Source of the DNA: Arthrobacter sp. YN | GTDB taxonomy: Bacteria > Actinomycetota > Actinomycetes > Actinomycetales > Micrococcaceae | NCBI RefSeq assembly: GCF_002224285.1 | Contig: NZ_CP022436.1 | Span: forward strand, 3,224,001 to 3,288,000 | Direction: 5' to 3' | Length of the DNA stretch: 64,000 bases | In this document: positions 1 to 8,034 of the stretch, one piece after another | Numbering within the stretch: the first letter of the stretch is position 1 | Layout of the letters: every line of letters begins with the position of its first letter | Made by a program: the position numbers and the translations under genes | The notes under the pieces: model-generated | The model's input: only the letters and a program-made list of their open reading frames with translations | What the model was told of the DNA's origin: nothing | The model's database searches: none

Positions 1-1
1 C

Positions 2-457
2 GGACATGGCAAGGCAGACCAGGCGATTGTTGGCCTCGGCGGGCAATTCTTCATGAGGAAGAACTCCCAGGACGCTGTCAAGGAATTCCGCCCGTACTTT
101 GATAATGCGCCGGTCTATGGACACGGACCGTCGCTGGAGGACTTCACGTCCCAGACGCCGTTGACCGTAGGAAGCCCCCAGGAAGTCATTGAAAAGACCC
201 TGACCTTCCGCGAGGCCTTCGGAGACTACCAGCGCCAGCTGTTCCTGATCGACCACGCCGGCCTTCCCCTGAAGACTGTCCTGGAGCAGTTGGACCTCTT
301 CGGCGAGGAAGTCCTTCCCGTCCTGCGCAAGGAATATGCTGCCATGAAGCCGGCCCACGTGCCGGACGCTCCGACGCACGCATCCCGCGTTGCCGCAGCA
401 TTGGAAGAAAAAGTCAGCGAATCCGCAACTGCCGGTGCCGCGGGGCAGGACGCCTGA
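2..457 (+). CDS. LLM-class flavin-dependent (luciferase-like) monooxygenase, C-terminal part
   Basis: The reading frame is open from the window edge and ends at a TGA, so only the last 151 residues are visible. The segment G-QFFMRKNSQDA followed by YFDNAPVYGHGPS and LTVGSPQEVIEKTL is typical of the C-terminal half of bacterial luciferase-like, FMN-dependent monooxygenases, where the GSPQEV helix closes the barrel; this is family knowledge and the flavin site itself lies outside the window. The alanine-rich tail after about residue 115 is probably disordered. Its stop overlaps the start of the MarR gene (TGATG), so the two are co-transcribed and probably translationally coupled. Substrate unknown. 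Confidence 0.85.
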   Translation, partial: GHGKADQAIVGLGGQFFMRKNSQDAVKEFRPYFDNAPVYGHGPSLEDFTSQTPLTVGSPQEVIEKTLTFREAFGDYQRQLFLIDHAGLPLKTVLEQLDLFGEEVLPVLRKEYAAMKPAHVPDAPTHASRVAAALEEKVSESATAGAAGQDA

Positions 458-924
458 TGTCCGGTCCAACGGGCGCGGCGTCCTCCGCCGTTCGCCTCGC
501 CGCCGAAACCTGGGAGTCGTTGTTCCGCTCCCAGGTGGCGGTGATGCGGAAGCTTCAGTCAGGACCGGCGTTCAAGACCATCCCCGTCAAGGAATACGAC
601 GTTCTTTTTACGCTGTCCAAGTGCCCATCGGGGCAGCTCCGGCTCAATGAAATCAACGACAAAGTGCTGTTGAGCCAGTCGAGCCTGAGCCGCTTGGTGG
701 ACCGTCTTGAGAAGCGCGGTTTGGTGGAGCGGACGGCAGCCCCCGACGACGGCCGCGGAGTGCTGCTCTCACTCACCGAAGCGGGCAGCGAGCTTCAAAA
801 AACGATCGGGCGCGAACACGTGCGGGACATCGCCCACTTGGTGGGACCGGCCCTCACCCCCGAGGAACAGCGCGAACTCCTTCGGCTGACGGAAAAACTC
901 CGTGCTTCCGTGACGGGACACTAG
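457..924 (+). CDS. MarR family transcriptional regulator
   Basis: A 155-residue protein of normal MarR length. The winged helix covers about residues 45-110: LNEINDKVLLSQSSLSRLVD is the helix-turn-helix and DRLEKRGLVERTAAPDDGRG the recognition helix and wing with the usual DxR-type turn. The start codon overlaps the stop of the monooxygenase gene, so it probably controls that operon and perhaps senses an aromatic or similar substrate; the ligand is inferred, not visible. Its stop lies on a CTAG palindrome shared with the convergent transglutaminase gene. Confidence 0.9.
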   Translation: MSGPTGAASSAVRLAAETWESLFRSQVAVMRKLQSGPAFKTIPVKEYDVLFTLSKCPSGQLRLNEINDKVLLSQSSLSRLVDRLEKRGLVERTAAPDDGRGVLLSLTEAGSELQKTIGREHVRDIAHLVGPALTPEEQRELLRLTEKLRASVTGH

Positions 925-1727
925 CGAAGGCTGACGGGCTCCCGGAGATCCTCTACCGGGAGCTCGCCGTTAACTGAGGCACTGACTTTAAGGGTCTTCA
1001 ACGTCAGGCTGCCACCCACAGTGGAGAGAAATGCCGTATCCGAGGAATCCCGGCCGGCCGTGATCCTCAGCATGGATTCACGGGGTGCCAGGCCCGTGGG
1101 GTCGATGATGTACCAAGCGCCGTCAATGTACGCTTCGGCCACGGCATGGAAATCCATGGGACTCAACCCGGGGGCGTACACAGCAGCGAGCCGGGCAGGT
1201 ACGTCCTTGGCCCTCAACAACGCGATGGCGAGGTGGGCGAAATCGCGGCACACTCCCTTGCGGTGCAGCAACGTTTCCACGGCGCCATCCGTACCCCGGG
1301 ACGAGCCGCTGACGTAGCGGAGTTCCGCGTTGACCCAGTTGCGGACCGCTTGGAGCAGTTCAGCTCCTTGCAGCGAGCCGAACTCGGCATAGGAGGTAGG
1401 CAGCAGCCTGTCAGACTCCGCATACCTGCTCGGCCTGACGTAGCGGATCAACTCCATGGGAGTGGACGTTTCAGGGATGCCAAAGCCGTGAACAGTCGCG
1501 CGGTACTCCACGGTCACTTCGCTGGGCTCGGTGAATTCAAGGTAGTGGAAGCGGCCGCCGTGGTGGTCGCTGAGTTCGGCGAAGGGAAGCTCGTCACCGG
1601 CGGAGGTGATGGAGAGGGTCTCGGTCACTGAGTCGTAACCGGAATTCCGGGCGACGGCTATTGCCATGGCTACTTTGGTGTTGGCTGCGGTCTTGAAAAC
1701 GAGCGTGGCAGCAACGTTGCGTTCCAT
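921..1727 (-). CDS. transglutaminase-like cysteine protease family protein
   Basis: 268 residues. The transglutaminase core is complete: Cys160 in GVCRDFAH, His194 in DFHAVAEAY and Asp209 in WYIIDPTG form the expected triad. An N-terminal beta-rich domain precedes it (about residues 1-110), the arrangement of bacterial transglutaminase-like proteins (COG1305 type). There is no signal peptide, so it is probably cytoplasmic. The ATG at 1727 is chosen over an upstream in-frame start because CGGAGA lies five bases before it. Peptidase, amidase or cross-linking activity cannot be told apart from sequence. Confidence 0.88.
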   Translation of the reverse strand: MERNVAATLVFKTAANTKVAMAIAVARNSGYDSVTETLSITSAGDELPFAELSDHHGGRFHYLEFTEPSEVTVEYRATVHGFGIPETSTPMELIRYVRPSRYAESDRLLPTSYAEFGSLQGAELLQAVRNWVNAELRYVSGSSRGTDGAVETLLHRKGVCRDFAHLAIALLRAKDVPARLAAVYAPGLSPMDFHAVAEAYIDGAWYIIDPTGLAPRESMLRITAGRDSSDTAFLSTVGGSLTLKTLKVSASVNGELPVEDLREPVSLR

Positions 1728-1797
1728 TGATCTCCGGGATATGTTGCGGCGGGCAGTCCCCAACGGCGCCGTATGTGTGAAGCAGCCAATCGCGGGA

Positions 1798-2661
1798 CTA
1801 TTGATTGACCTTCAGAGACAGTAGCATCCGCTGGACATTGGCGAATTCAGAACCGTGGACCGCGTACTTCGCGGCCAGGTCCAGAGTGTCGAAGGATTTG
1901 GCCGGCGCCACCTTCTCATCGGCAGCAAACGCGTGCAGGGCGGGGACGTCCCCAAACGAATAGTCGCCGTTTCCCGCTGGCCCCAACACCCGGTTCCGGA
2001 GTTCGCACGACTGCCCGTCAGCCCCCGCTACCATGTTGGTGATGCCGTAGGAACCGAAGAACTTGTAGCCCTGGATCACACGGAAAACGACGCGCGGATC
2101 AATGGTGTCCGGGCCATTTGAATGCGGGACGTCCAAGGGGACGCTGCTGATCACCACATAAGGCCGCCCCTGTCCGGCCGGGCAGTTGACCGGGGCCGAC
2201 GGAGGCAGGCCTGTCTGGAGGGTGGCTACATAGCTGCCACCACCGTCCTTGACTTCAACCTTCACTGCTCCCGCCAAAGAACCCGGCTCCGGACTTACCG
2301 ACTGGGCAATCCAATCCCTGGGCAGATCGAAGCTGACAGTCTTGGCTGGATCCGAATAGGTCTTCCATGACAGCGCTGTTGCTGCCCCGCTGGGACTGGG
2401 GCTGGCGCCGGCCGGATCAGACGAGGCTGCTGCCCCTCCGGAACCAGGCGTCGCGGACGGTGAGTTGCCCCCTGTGCCGGGTTCCGGCGTCGAACTCCCT
2501 GGTGGCGCACCTGTACCCGACTCCGAACTGTTGGGCTTCGACGTCGCCGTAGAGGTGACCTGGGGTCCCTTGTTTTCAGCGGAACAGGCGGATGCTGCGG
2601 CGAGCACCGACCCTGCCAGCACCAAGGCCGCGAGCTTCACCGGAACACACTTCAGGTTCAT
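1798..2661 (-). CDS. putative lipoprotein of unknown function
   Basis: 287 residues. A basic N-terminus and hydrophobic stretch run into AAASAC with Cys26 as the lipidation residue, so it should be an exported lipoprotein. Residues 30-90 are a Ser/Thr/Pro/Gly-rich linker of wall-spanning type; the rest is a globular domain starting near SWKTYSDPAKTVSFDLP with two further cysteines (VNCPAG, QSCELR) that could form a disulphide. ATG 2661 is preferred because GAAGGG precedes it; a GTG at 2679 is possible. I do not recognise the folded domain. Confidence 0.8.
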   Translation of the reverse strand: MNLKCVPVKLAALVLAGSVLAAASACSAENKGPQVTSTATSKPNSSESGTGAPPGSSTPEPGTGGNSPSATPGSGGAAASSDPAGASPSPSGAATALSWKTYSDPAKTVSFDLPRDWIAQSVSPEPGSLAGAVKVEVKDGGGSYVATLQTGLPPSAPVNCPAGQGRPYVVISSVPLDVPHSNGPDTIDPRVVFRVIQGYKFFGSYGITNMVAGADGQSCELRNRVLGPAGNGDYSFGDVPALHAFAADEKVAPAKSFDTLDLAAKYAVHGSEFANVQRMLLSLKVNQ

Positions 2662-2715
2662 GATGCCCTTCATGACCACAGCCTATCGGCGGCCATACCG
2701 CGACACGCACAGGAC

Positions 2716-2721
2716 TAGGCT
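2716..2721 (+). promoter_or_regulatory. -10 hexamer TAGGCT, leaderless start of the DUF1684 gene
   Basis: TAGGCT is followed by six bases and the ATG at 2728, so transcription should begin at or next to the start codon. Confidence 0.65.
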
Positions 2722-2727
2722 GAGGGT

Positions 2728-3396
2728 ATGGCTCCCGATCAACAGGACTATTTCGAGGACGACATCCCCACCATGTCAGCGGTTGATATAGCTGACTGGC
2801 GTTTACGGACGTTCGCCCTGTACGACAAAGTGCGTCAACTCGCGGCCACCAACCCGTTCGACGCCCACGTTTTCTGGCGCCAGGAGCGGGACCTGATGTT
2901 CGCTACCCATCCGGCATCAGCACTGACTGCAGAAATGAAGGCCTCATTCTCAGGACTCCGGACAGCCGGCTACGATCCCGCCTTCCGCAAATACGCGGTG
3001 CTGTCTCCCAACGGTTCGGGGCAGGAAATGAATGTTGAGACGGGCACCGATGGCGTGGTGCCGTTCGTCCGCATCGGTACTTTCGAGCTGCCCGGCCTGG
3101 GCTCGTTGGCAGTGTGGCGGCTCCGGAGCTACGGAGGCGGGATCTTTGTCCCGTTCCGCGACGCAACGGCCGGGAAGGACGGCGGAAGCTACGGGGCGGG
3201 TCGCTACCTGCTGGACACGGTCAAGGGCTCATTCCACGGGACAAGAAATTCCTCCGGGGCACAGGAGTTCATCCTCGATTTCAATTTCGCCTACAACCCC
3301 TCCTGTGCCTACAACGAAGCCTGGGCCTGCCCCTTGGCTGGGCCGGACAACCGCCTGGCCACGGAAGTTCCCGTGGGCGAACTGTACGTGGGTTAA
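2728..3396 (+). CDS. DUF1684 domain protein
   Basis: 222 residues with no signal peptide or membrane segment. The C-terminal half carries the DUF1684 hallmarks: GGGIFVPFRDATAGK, SYGAGRYLLDTVKG, LDFNFAYNPSCAYNEAW and ACPLAGPDNRL. These motifs are strongly conserved and include two cysteines that may be functional, but no activity has been settled for the family as far as I know. The N-terminal helix contains WRLRTFALYDKVR and a conserved FWRQERDLMFATHP segment. The gene stands alone, with a leaderless-type promoter and a stop that shares TTAA with the convergent permease gene. Confidence 0.88.
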   Translation: MAPDQQDYFEDDIPTMSAVDIADWRLRTFALYDKVRQLAATNPFDAHVFWRQERDLMFATHPASALTAEMKASFSGLRTAGYDPAFRKYAVLSPNGSGQEMNVETGTDGVVPFVRIGTFELPGLGSLAVWRLRSYGGGIFVPFRDATAGKDGGSYGAGRYLLDTVKGSFHGTRNSSGAQEFILDFNFAYNPSCAYNEAWACPLAGPDNRLATEVPVGELYVG

Positions 3397-4589
3397 CCAA
3401 ACAGTCCTCCCGGGCCAGCAGCTGCGAGCGCCGCGATAGCCGCCAGTATGGTCAGCGGTGCCACGATCAGGCCGTACACCGCGTAGCCCTTCCACTTGAT
3501 CAGCACATTCATCCGCACCAGCCGGTCGTGCCACAACAGGGTGGCCAGCGAAGCCCAGGGCGTGATCAAGGGACCTGCGTTCACACCCACCAGCAGTGCG
3601 GCCATCCGCTCCGGACTTCCCGCCAGGGGCTCGGCCACAAGGTATGCCGGCAGGTTGTTGACCACGTTGGAGCCCAGGGCGCCCGTCATGGCCAGCCTGA
3701 GCAGTTCAACGAACCCGCTCCCTTGGCCTGCCACCTGTCCAAGCAGGACTGAGGCACCGAGGTATTGGGTAGCCTCCACCGCCAGGAAGAGGCCGCAGGT
3801 GAACAGCAACAACGACCACGGAATCAGCGTCACTGTGAGGACTTTGGGTCGTCGGAAGGCAAACATGCCGGCAAGGATCACGGCTGCCGTTGTAGCCGGA
3901 ATCCAGATGGCTGCACCGGACACCAGCGCGGGCAAAAGCAACACCAGGACTGCTGCGCTGACCACCAGCAGAGGTGTGTCCGTGGTGGGGGTCGCCGGTG
4001 GCATCTGGGCTGGACGTGCAGAATCGAGGGCATAGGTCTTGCGAAGGTCGCGCCGGAACACCACAGCGATGAAGGCCAGGGGAACCAGTATTGCCGCCAA
4101 CGACGGCGCCCACATCAGCTGTGCAAACTGCGCCGGACTGATGTTGCCAAGATGGTGCTGCGCCAACAGGTTGGTCAGGTTGGAAATCGGAAGCAGGAGA
4201 CTTGCCGTATTCGCCAGCCACACCGTTGTCAGCGCGAAGGGTAGAACCGGGAGACCCGCTTGTCGGGCCACCGTGACCACCACGGGGGTCAAGAGCACCG
4301 CCGTCGTATCCAGTGACAGGAAAACTGTGCTCAAGACGGAGAACAACGCCAGGAGCAGCCATAGGAGGACACCGCTGCCCCGGCCCCAACGACGCAGCCG
4401 CCGCGCGATCCATTGGAAGGTGCCGGCTTCGCTGACGAGCTCTGTCACCACTGTCATTGCGACGACGAATCCCAGGATAGGCGCCACCCGGTCCACCAGG
4501 ACCGCTACTTCCTGCCATGGCAGGACGCCCGTGGCCACGGTGACTCCGCCAGCCGCGAGGAGAACCAGTCCGATGATCGCCAGGCGCAT
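3393..4589 (-). CDS. SLC13/ArsB-like anion permease
   Basis: 398 residues with about eleven hydrophobic segments. The order and motifs (SLDTTAVLLTPVVV, LANTASLLLPISNLTNLL, and GALGSNVVNNLPAYLVAEPL near the C-terminus) match the ArsB/NhaD/SLC13 fold with two inverted repeats and paired hairpin loops. It sits in the inner membrane and should move an anion; arsenite, citrate-like acids or other substrates cannot be chosen from sequence, and no ars genes are nearby. The ATG at 4589 is supported by TAGAAT seven bases upstream. Confidence 0.82.
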   Translation of the reverse strand: MRLAIIGLVLLAAGGVTVATGVLPWQEVAVLVDRVAPILGFVVAMTVVTELVSEAGTFQWIARRLRRWGRGSGVLLWLLLALFSVLSTVFLSLDTTAVLLTPVVVTVARQAGLPVLPFALTTVWLANTASLLLPISNLTNLLAQHHLGNISPAQFAQLMWAPSLAAILVPLAFIAVVFRRDLRKTYALDSARPAQMPPATPTTDTPLLVVSAAVLVLLLPALVSGAAIWIPATTAAVILAGMFAFRRPKVLTVTLIPWSLLLFTCGLFLAVEATQYLGASVLLGQVAGQGSGFVELLRLAMTGALGSNVVNNLPAYLVAEPLAGSPERMAALLVGVNAGPLITPWASLATLLWHDRLVRMNVLIKWKGYAVYGLIVAPLTILAAIAALAAAGPGGLFG

Positions 4590-4596
4590 GAGTCGG

Positions 4597-4602
4597 ATTC
4601 TA
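4597..4602 (-). promoter_or_regulatory. -10 hexamer TAGAAT of the ArsB-like permease gene
   Basis: On the minus strand TAGAAT lies seven bases before ATG 4589, giving a leaderless transcript. Confidence 0.65.
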
Positions 4603-4659
4603 AGCCCGGTGGCTGGGATTCCCGCCCAGGTTCTTCCGGGCCACCGCCCAGGCATCTGC

Positions 4660-4709
4660 GCGTCACCGTATCGTGAGCCTCCGTACAGCGCGTCACCGTA
4701 CCGTAAGCA
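4660..4709. promoter_or_regulatory. two direct repeats GCGTCACCGTAyCGTrAGC, 30 bp apart
   Basis: The copies begin at 4660 and 4690 and differ at two positions in 19. They lie upstream of both divergent promoters (-10 boxes at 4597-4602 and 4740-4745). Exact 30-bp phasing, about three helical turns, fits two protomers or dimers bound to one DNA face. The regulator is not identified. Confidence 0.45.
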
Positions 4710-4739
4710 ATGGAGCCCCTACTCCTGTGGCGTGAAGCC

Positions 4740-4745
4740 TAGCCT
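4740..4745 (+). promoter_or_regulatory. -10 hexamer TAGCCT of the DM13 gene
   Basis: TAGCCT, six bases, then ATG 4752; no Shine-Dalgarno sequence. Confidence 0.6.
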
Positions 4746-4751
4746 TGAGCT

Positions 4752-5345
4752 ATGAACCGATTGCGGAGTTTCATCCGGTCCCATAGGACCCTGGCTGCAA
4801 TAGTCGGAGTGCTGATCCTGTCGGCGGTGGTGGTGGGGGCTGCGCTCTTCCAACCGTGGCGGCTGTTCACCAGCAGCAGCGTCAATGAGGCCCTGCCGGC
4901 GTTGGGGGTGTCCACGGGTCAACCGTCGGCTGGCGGGACGGCGAGCGCGCCGTACAGCCAGGCCGTACCCAGCCAGGCGCCACCCAGCCAGGCGCCACCC
5001 AGCGGCCCGGCAGTGGTGGGCGGCGGCACTTTCCAATCCCAGGAACATGAAACCACCGGCACGGCGCAGCTGTTGATGCTCCCCGACGGCAGCCACCTGC
5101 TCCGCCTCGAGAATTTGGCAAGCAGTGACGGACCTGACGTCAAGGTTTGGCTCAGCAGCCAGGAGGCAGGCGGTGACTGGTTCAAATACCGCTCGGGACA
5201 CTATGTGGACCTGGGTGCCATCAAGGCCACCCACGGCAACCAAAACTATGTTGTTCCGGCCGGCACTGACATCGCAGGGTTGACGTCCGTGGTGCTTTGG
5301 TGCGATCGGTTCAGTGTTGCTTTCGGATCGGCCCCGCTCACCTGA
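4752..5345 (+). CDS. membrane-anchored DM13 domain protein
   Basis: 197 residues. A short basic N-terminus and one membrane helix at about residues 14-35 anchor the protein with its bulk outside. A Ser/Gln/Ala/Pro linker follows, containing a 15-bp tandem repeat coding for PSQAP (4969-5001). Residues 95-197 are a DM13 domain: GGGTFQSQEHETTG, HLLRLENL, DGPDVKVWLS, and a C-terminal VVLWCDRFSVAFG with the conserved cysteine. DM13 domains have been proposed to take part in redox or adhesion roles at the surface; nothing here decides between them. Confidence 0.85.
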   Translation: MNRLRSFIRSHRTLAAIVGVLILSAVVVGAALFQPWRLFTSSSVNEALPALGVSTGQPSAGGTASAPYSQAVPSQAPPSQAPPSGPAVVGGGTFQSQEHETTGTAQLLMLPDGSHLLRLENLASSDGPDVKVWLSSQEAGGDWFKYRSGHYVDLGAIKATHGNQNYVVPAGTDIAGLTSVVLWCDRFSVAFGSAPLT

Positions 5346-5349
5346 CGCA

Positions 5350-5408
5350 TTGTGAGGCCCGCTCTGCGCGCCAAGGCTCTGCCACAGGACGTAAAGCGGA
5401 CCTCACAA
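5350..5408. repeat. imperfect 14-bp inverted repeat upstream of the FAH gene
   Basis: TTGTGAGGCCCGCT (5350-5363) and AGCGGACCTCACAA (5395-5408) are complementary except at one position, with a 31-base gap. There is no T-run after it. It ends 25 bases before the -10 box of the next gene, so it may be an operator or an end-of-transcript hairpin for the DM13 gene. Confidence 0.5.
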
Positions 5409-5433
5409 CGCAGGGCACCATCCAGGGAGGACG

Positions 5434-5439
5434 TAGGAT
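5434..5439 (+). promoter_or_regulatory. -10 hexamer TAGGAT of the FAH-family gene
   Basis: TAGGAT, six bases, then ATG 5446. Confidence 0.65.
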
Positions 5440-5445
5440 GTCATC

Positions 5446-6324
5446 ATGACTTCACGCCTCCCCCGTCGCATCGCCCGCGTCCGGCCTGCCCAGGCTCCAA
5501 CCGTCGCCGGCCAAACGTTGGCCCGCCAGTCTCCTGACGAGCACTTCTTTGTGGCCAACGACGCCCAGGATTTCACTTCCGTGGAAGGCACCCGGTGGAC
5601 CGTGGTGGAGTCCCCTTTCCCGGCGTCGAGGGCCAATGCCAACAGCCCTGCCAGGGAAGGATGGGAGCTGGGCGCCGTGGTGGGCCAGGATGCTTTTGCT
5701 TTCCTTGCACCTTCAGTACCTGTGAACGTCTTGGGAATGGCACACAACACCGGGCAGCCGGGCCGTGACCTGCCTCCCCAGGCTTTCCACAAGGCGGCTT
5801 CGAGCGTGATCGGCCCTGGTGAGGCCATCCAGCTGGACTCCACCGTGGGCTACGTTGACCCGGAAGCGGAACTGACGGTCGTCGTCGGGCGCCCTGCGCG
5901 AGGCTTGACGCTGGAAACGGCTCGGTCAGCGGTTCTCGGCTACACCATCGGCAACGACGTATCGGCAAGGGACCTGCAAAAGACCGACGAACTCTGGATC
6001 AGCGCCAAGAGCCAGGACACGTTTACTCCGGCGGGTCCTTGGATGGTCACCGATCTTGACGATTCGAACCTGGAGATCGGGATCGTGCACAACGGCAACG
6101 AACTCAAGACCGCCAGTTCTGCTGACCTGGGCTGGAAGGTGGACGAGATCCTGGTCTACCTGAGCTCGTTCATGACGCTCCAGCCCGGCGATCTGGTGCT
6201 GACAGGGTTCCCCGCAGAGTGCGCCCGCATCCAACCCGGTGACACCGTGGCATGCCGGGTTGAAGGAATCGGCGAGCTCCGGAACCCCGTCACCAGCGCA
6301 TCCTGGGAGGATCAGCCCGCTTAA
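5446..6324 (+). CDS. fumarylacetoacetate hydrolase family protein
   Basis: 292 residues. The C-terminal FAH domain shows the metal-site elements: VDPEAELTVVVGR with the acidic residues, GYTIGNDVSARDLQ, SAKSQDTFTPAGPWMV and a closing LVLTGFPAE with the glycine-rich active-site turn. The N-terminal third is the usual divergent domain. Such enzymes act on 2-oxo acids or related products in aromatic degradation (hydratase, decarboxylase or hydrolase). No pathway neighbours specify the substrate. A single gene with its own leaderless-type promoter. Confidence 0.87.
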   Translation: MTSRLPRRIARVRPAQAPTVAGQTLARQSPDEHFFVANDAQDFTSVEGTRWTVVESPFPASRANANSPAREGWELGAVVGQDAFAFLAPSVPVNVLGMAHNTGQPGRDLPPQAFHKAASSVIGPGEAIQLDSTVGYVDPEAELTVVVGRPARGLTLETARSAVLGYTIGNDVSARDLQKTDELWISAKSQDTFTPAGPWMVTDLDDSNLEIGIVHNGNELKTASSADLGWKVDEILVYLSSFMTLQPGDLVLTGFPAECARIQPGDTVACRVEGIGELRNPVTSASWEDQPA

Positions 6325-6341
6325 TGTGTCAGGCTTAAGCC

Positions 6342-6827
6342 ATGGAGACAGCTGCGGACGCCACTGGGCTACGCCCGTCTCCCCCACAGAAACCACCCCG
6401 CACACGGCACCGCGGAGTCCTCAAATACCCCGTCGTGCGGCAACTGGCCCGCTTCACCGGAGTCGGAGTGGTGTGCACGGCAAGCTCCCTGGCCATTTAC
6501 GCGTTGTTGCGTCCGTGGATTGACCCTCAACTGGCCAACGCCGTGGCACTGATTGTGACGTCCCTGATGAATACTGCGTTGAACCGACGGCTCACGTTCA
6601 AGATCACGGGCAAACATCAACGCACCCGGGACCACCTCAGTGGCGTCATAGTGATCGCCATTGCCTTGGTCATCACGGGCGGCAGCCTGGGCGTCCTGCA
6701 CCTTATCCGGCCGGAAGCCACAGTTACCGAAGAATTATGGACCACCACGTTGTCCGGCTTCGTGGCCACAGCGGTCCGGTTTACCTTGCTGAGGCACTGG
6801 ATTTTCCGGCGCGCACGGCACATGTAG
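6342..6827 (+). CDS. GtrA family membrane protein
   Basis: 161 residues, four membrane helices after a proline-rich cytoplasmic start. The GtrA pattern is clear: QLARFTGVGVVCTASSL in helix 1, ANAVALIVTSLMNTALNRRLTF in the middle and the terminal RFTLLRHWIF. GtrA proteins are linked to translocation of lipid-linked sugars or teichoic and arabinogalactan precursors; the role here is inferred. It lies 17 bases behind the FAH gene, so it may be read through from it. No good ribosome binding site is visible. Confidence 0.85.
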   Translation: METAADATGLRPSPPQKPPRTRHRGVLKYPVVRQLARFTGVGVVCTASSLAIYALLRPWIDPQLANAVALIVTSLMNTALNRRLTFKITGKHQRTRDHLSGVIVIAIALVITGGSLGVLHLIRPEATVTEELWTTTLSGFVATAVRFTLLRHWIFRRARHM

Positions 6828-6860
6828 TCCGCCGTGCCGCTGCAACCGGCCCCAGCGCAG

Positions 6861-8027
6861 CTATCCCGCTTGCGGGGATGCCAGGTTCCGGACGCGTCCG
6901 ACGGCGGTTTCCACGGCGTCGGCGGCCTGCTCCAGTTCGGTGTCGGTGACAGTTGAGGTGAAGCTGAAGCGTACGGCCGTCTGGGCCGTTTCAGGCGCGA
7001 TGCCCAGGGCCACCAAAACGGGTGACGGAGCATCGGATCCTGCAGCGCAGGCCGAGCCGCTGGAACACACCACGCCAAGCCGCTCAAGCTCCAGCAACAC
7101 TGACTCTCCGCTGGTGCCCGGGAAACAGAAAGACGCCACCGACGGCAGACGCTGCAGCCGGTGGCCGGTGACCACAGCGCCCGCGACACCGGCCAGGATC
7201 CGTTCAATGAAATGATCCCTCAATCCCGAGACTCGAGCGGCCTGTTCCGGTTGCTCAGCGCTGGCCAACGACAACGCAGTGGACAGCGCCACCGCGCCGG
7301 CCACGTTCTCCGTTCCCGAGCGTTTACCCCGCTCCTGGCCCCCACCATGAACCAAGGGCTCCACCCGGAGCCGCCCTTTGGTGAAGAGCACACCTGATCC
7401 CTTGGGGGCACCAAGTTTGTGTCCGGACATGCTCAGTGCGTCCACCCCGAGCGCTTTGACGTCCAAGGGCAACCACCCGGCAGCCTGGACGGCATCGGTG
7501 TGGAAGGGGACACCGTGTTCCCGCGCCACTGCTGCCAGGGCTGATATTGGCTGGACCGTTCCGATCTCGTTGTTCGCGTACATGATGCTGACCAACGCTG
7601 TTTCCGGCCGCAACACGGCAGCCAGTCCCTCAACGGAGACCAGGCCCTCACTGTCCACCGGCAGCACATCCACGATGAACCCGTGCATCCGCTCCAAGTA
7701 CCTCGCCGATTCCTCCACGGCGGGATGTTCGATCGCGCTGATGACCACCCTGTTCAGTGTCGGATCAGCCGACCGCCGGGCCAGCGCGATACCTTTCACG
7801 GCCAGGTTGTCTGCTTCAGAGCCTCCGGAAGTGAAGGTCACCTCACCGGCACGGCAGTTGAGGATCTTCGCGACGCCGGCACGCGCCCCGGCGAGCGCTG
7901 CTGCTGCCGCTTCACCCAGGGTGTGGTGGCTGGAGGGGTTGCCGAACTCACCGCTCAAGTACGGCCACATGGCCTCAAGTGCCTCCCGGCGTACGGGGGT
8001 GGTGGCTGCGGCGTCGAGGAAGATCAT
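6861..8027 (-). CDS. cysteine desulfurase of the NAD operon (NadS/IscS-like)
   Basis: 388 residues, full length. PLP-binding Lys204 lies in SMSGHKLGAPKGSG, preceded by FHTDAVQAAG; the sulfur-accepting Cys327 lies in CSSGSACAAGSD. It removes sulfur from cysteine for Fe-S cluster assembly. As the last gene of nrtR-nadA-nadB-nadC, seven bases behind nadC, it most likely serves the 4Fe-4S cluster of quinolinate synthase, a pairing known from other NAD operons. A general isc/suf role cannot be excluded. The gene converges on gtrA. Confidence 0.9.
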   Translation of the reverse strand: MIFLDAAATTPVRREALEAMWPYLSGEFGNPSSHHTLGEAAAAALAGARAGVAKILNCRAGEVTFTSGGSEADNLAVKGIALARRSADPTLNRVVISAIEHPAVEESARYLERMHGFIVDVLPVDSEGLVSVEGLAAVLRPETALVSIMYANNEIGTVQPISALAAVAREHGVPFHTDAVQAAGWLPLDVKALGVDALSMSGHKLGAPKGSGVLFTKGRLRVEPLVHGGGQERGKRSGTENVAGAVALSTALSLASAEQPEQAARVSGLRDHFIERILAGVAGAVVTGHRLQRLPSVASFCFPGTSGESVLLELERLGVVCSSGSACAAGSDAPSPVLVALGIAPETAQTAVRFSFTSTVTDTELEQAADAVETAVGRVRNLASPQAG

Positions 8028-8034
8028 GGGAGGG

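Noticed and set aside
4969..5001. Short tandem repeat in the DM13 linker as a phase-variable tract
   Set aside because: The unit is 15 bases and keeps the frame, so gain or loss would only change linker length.
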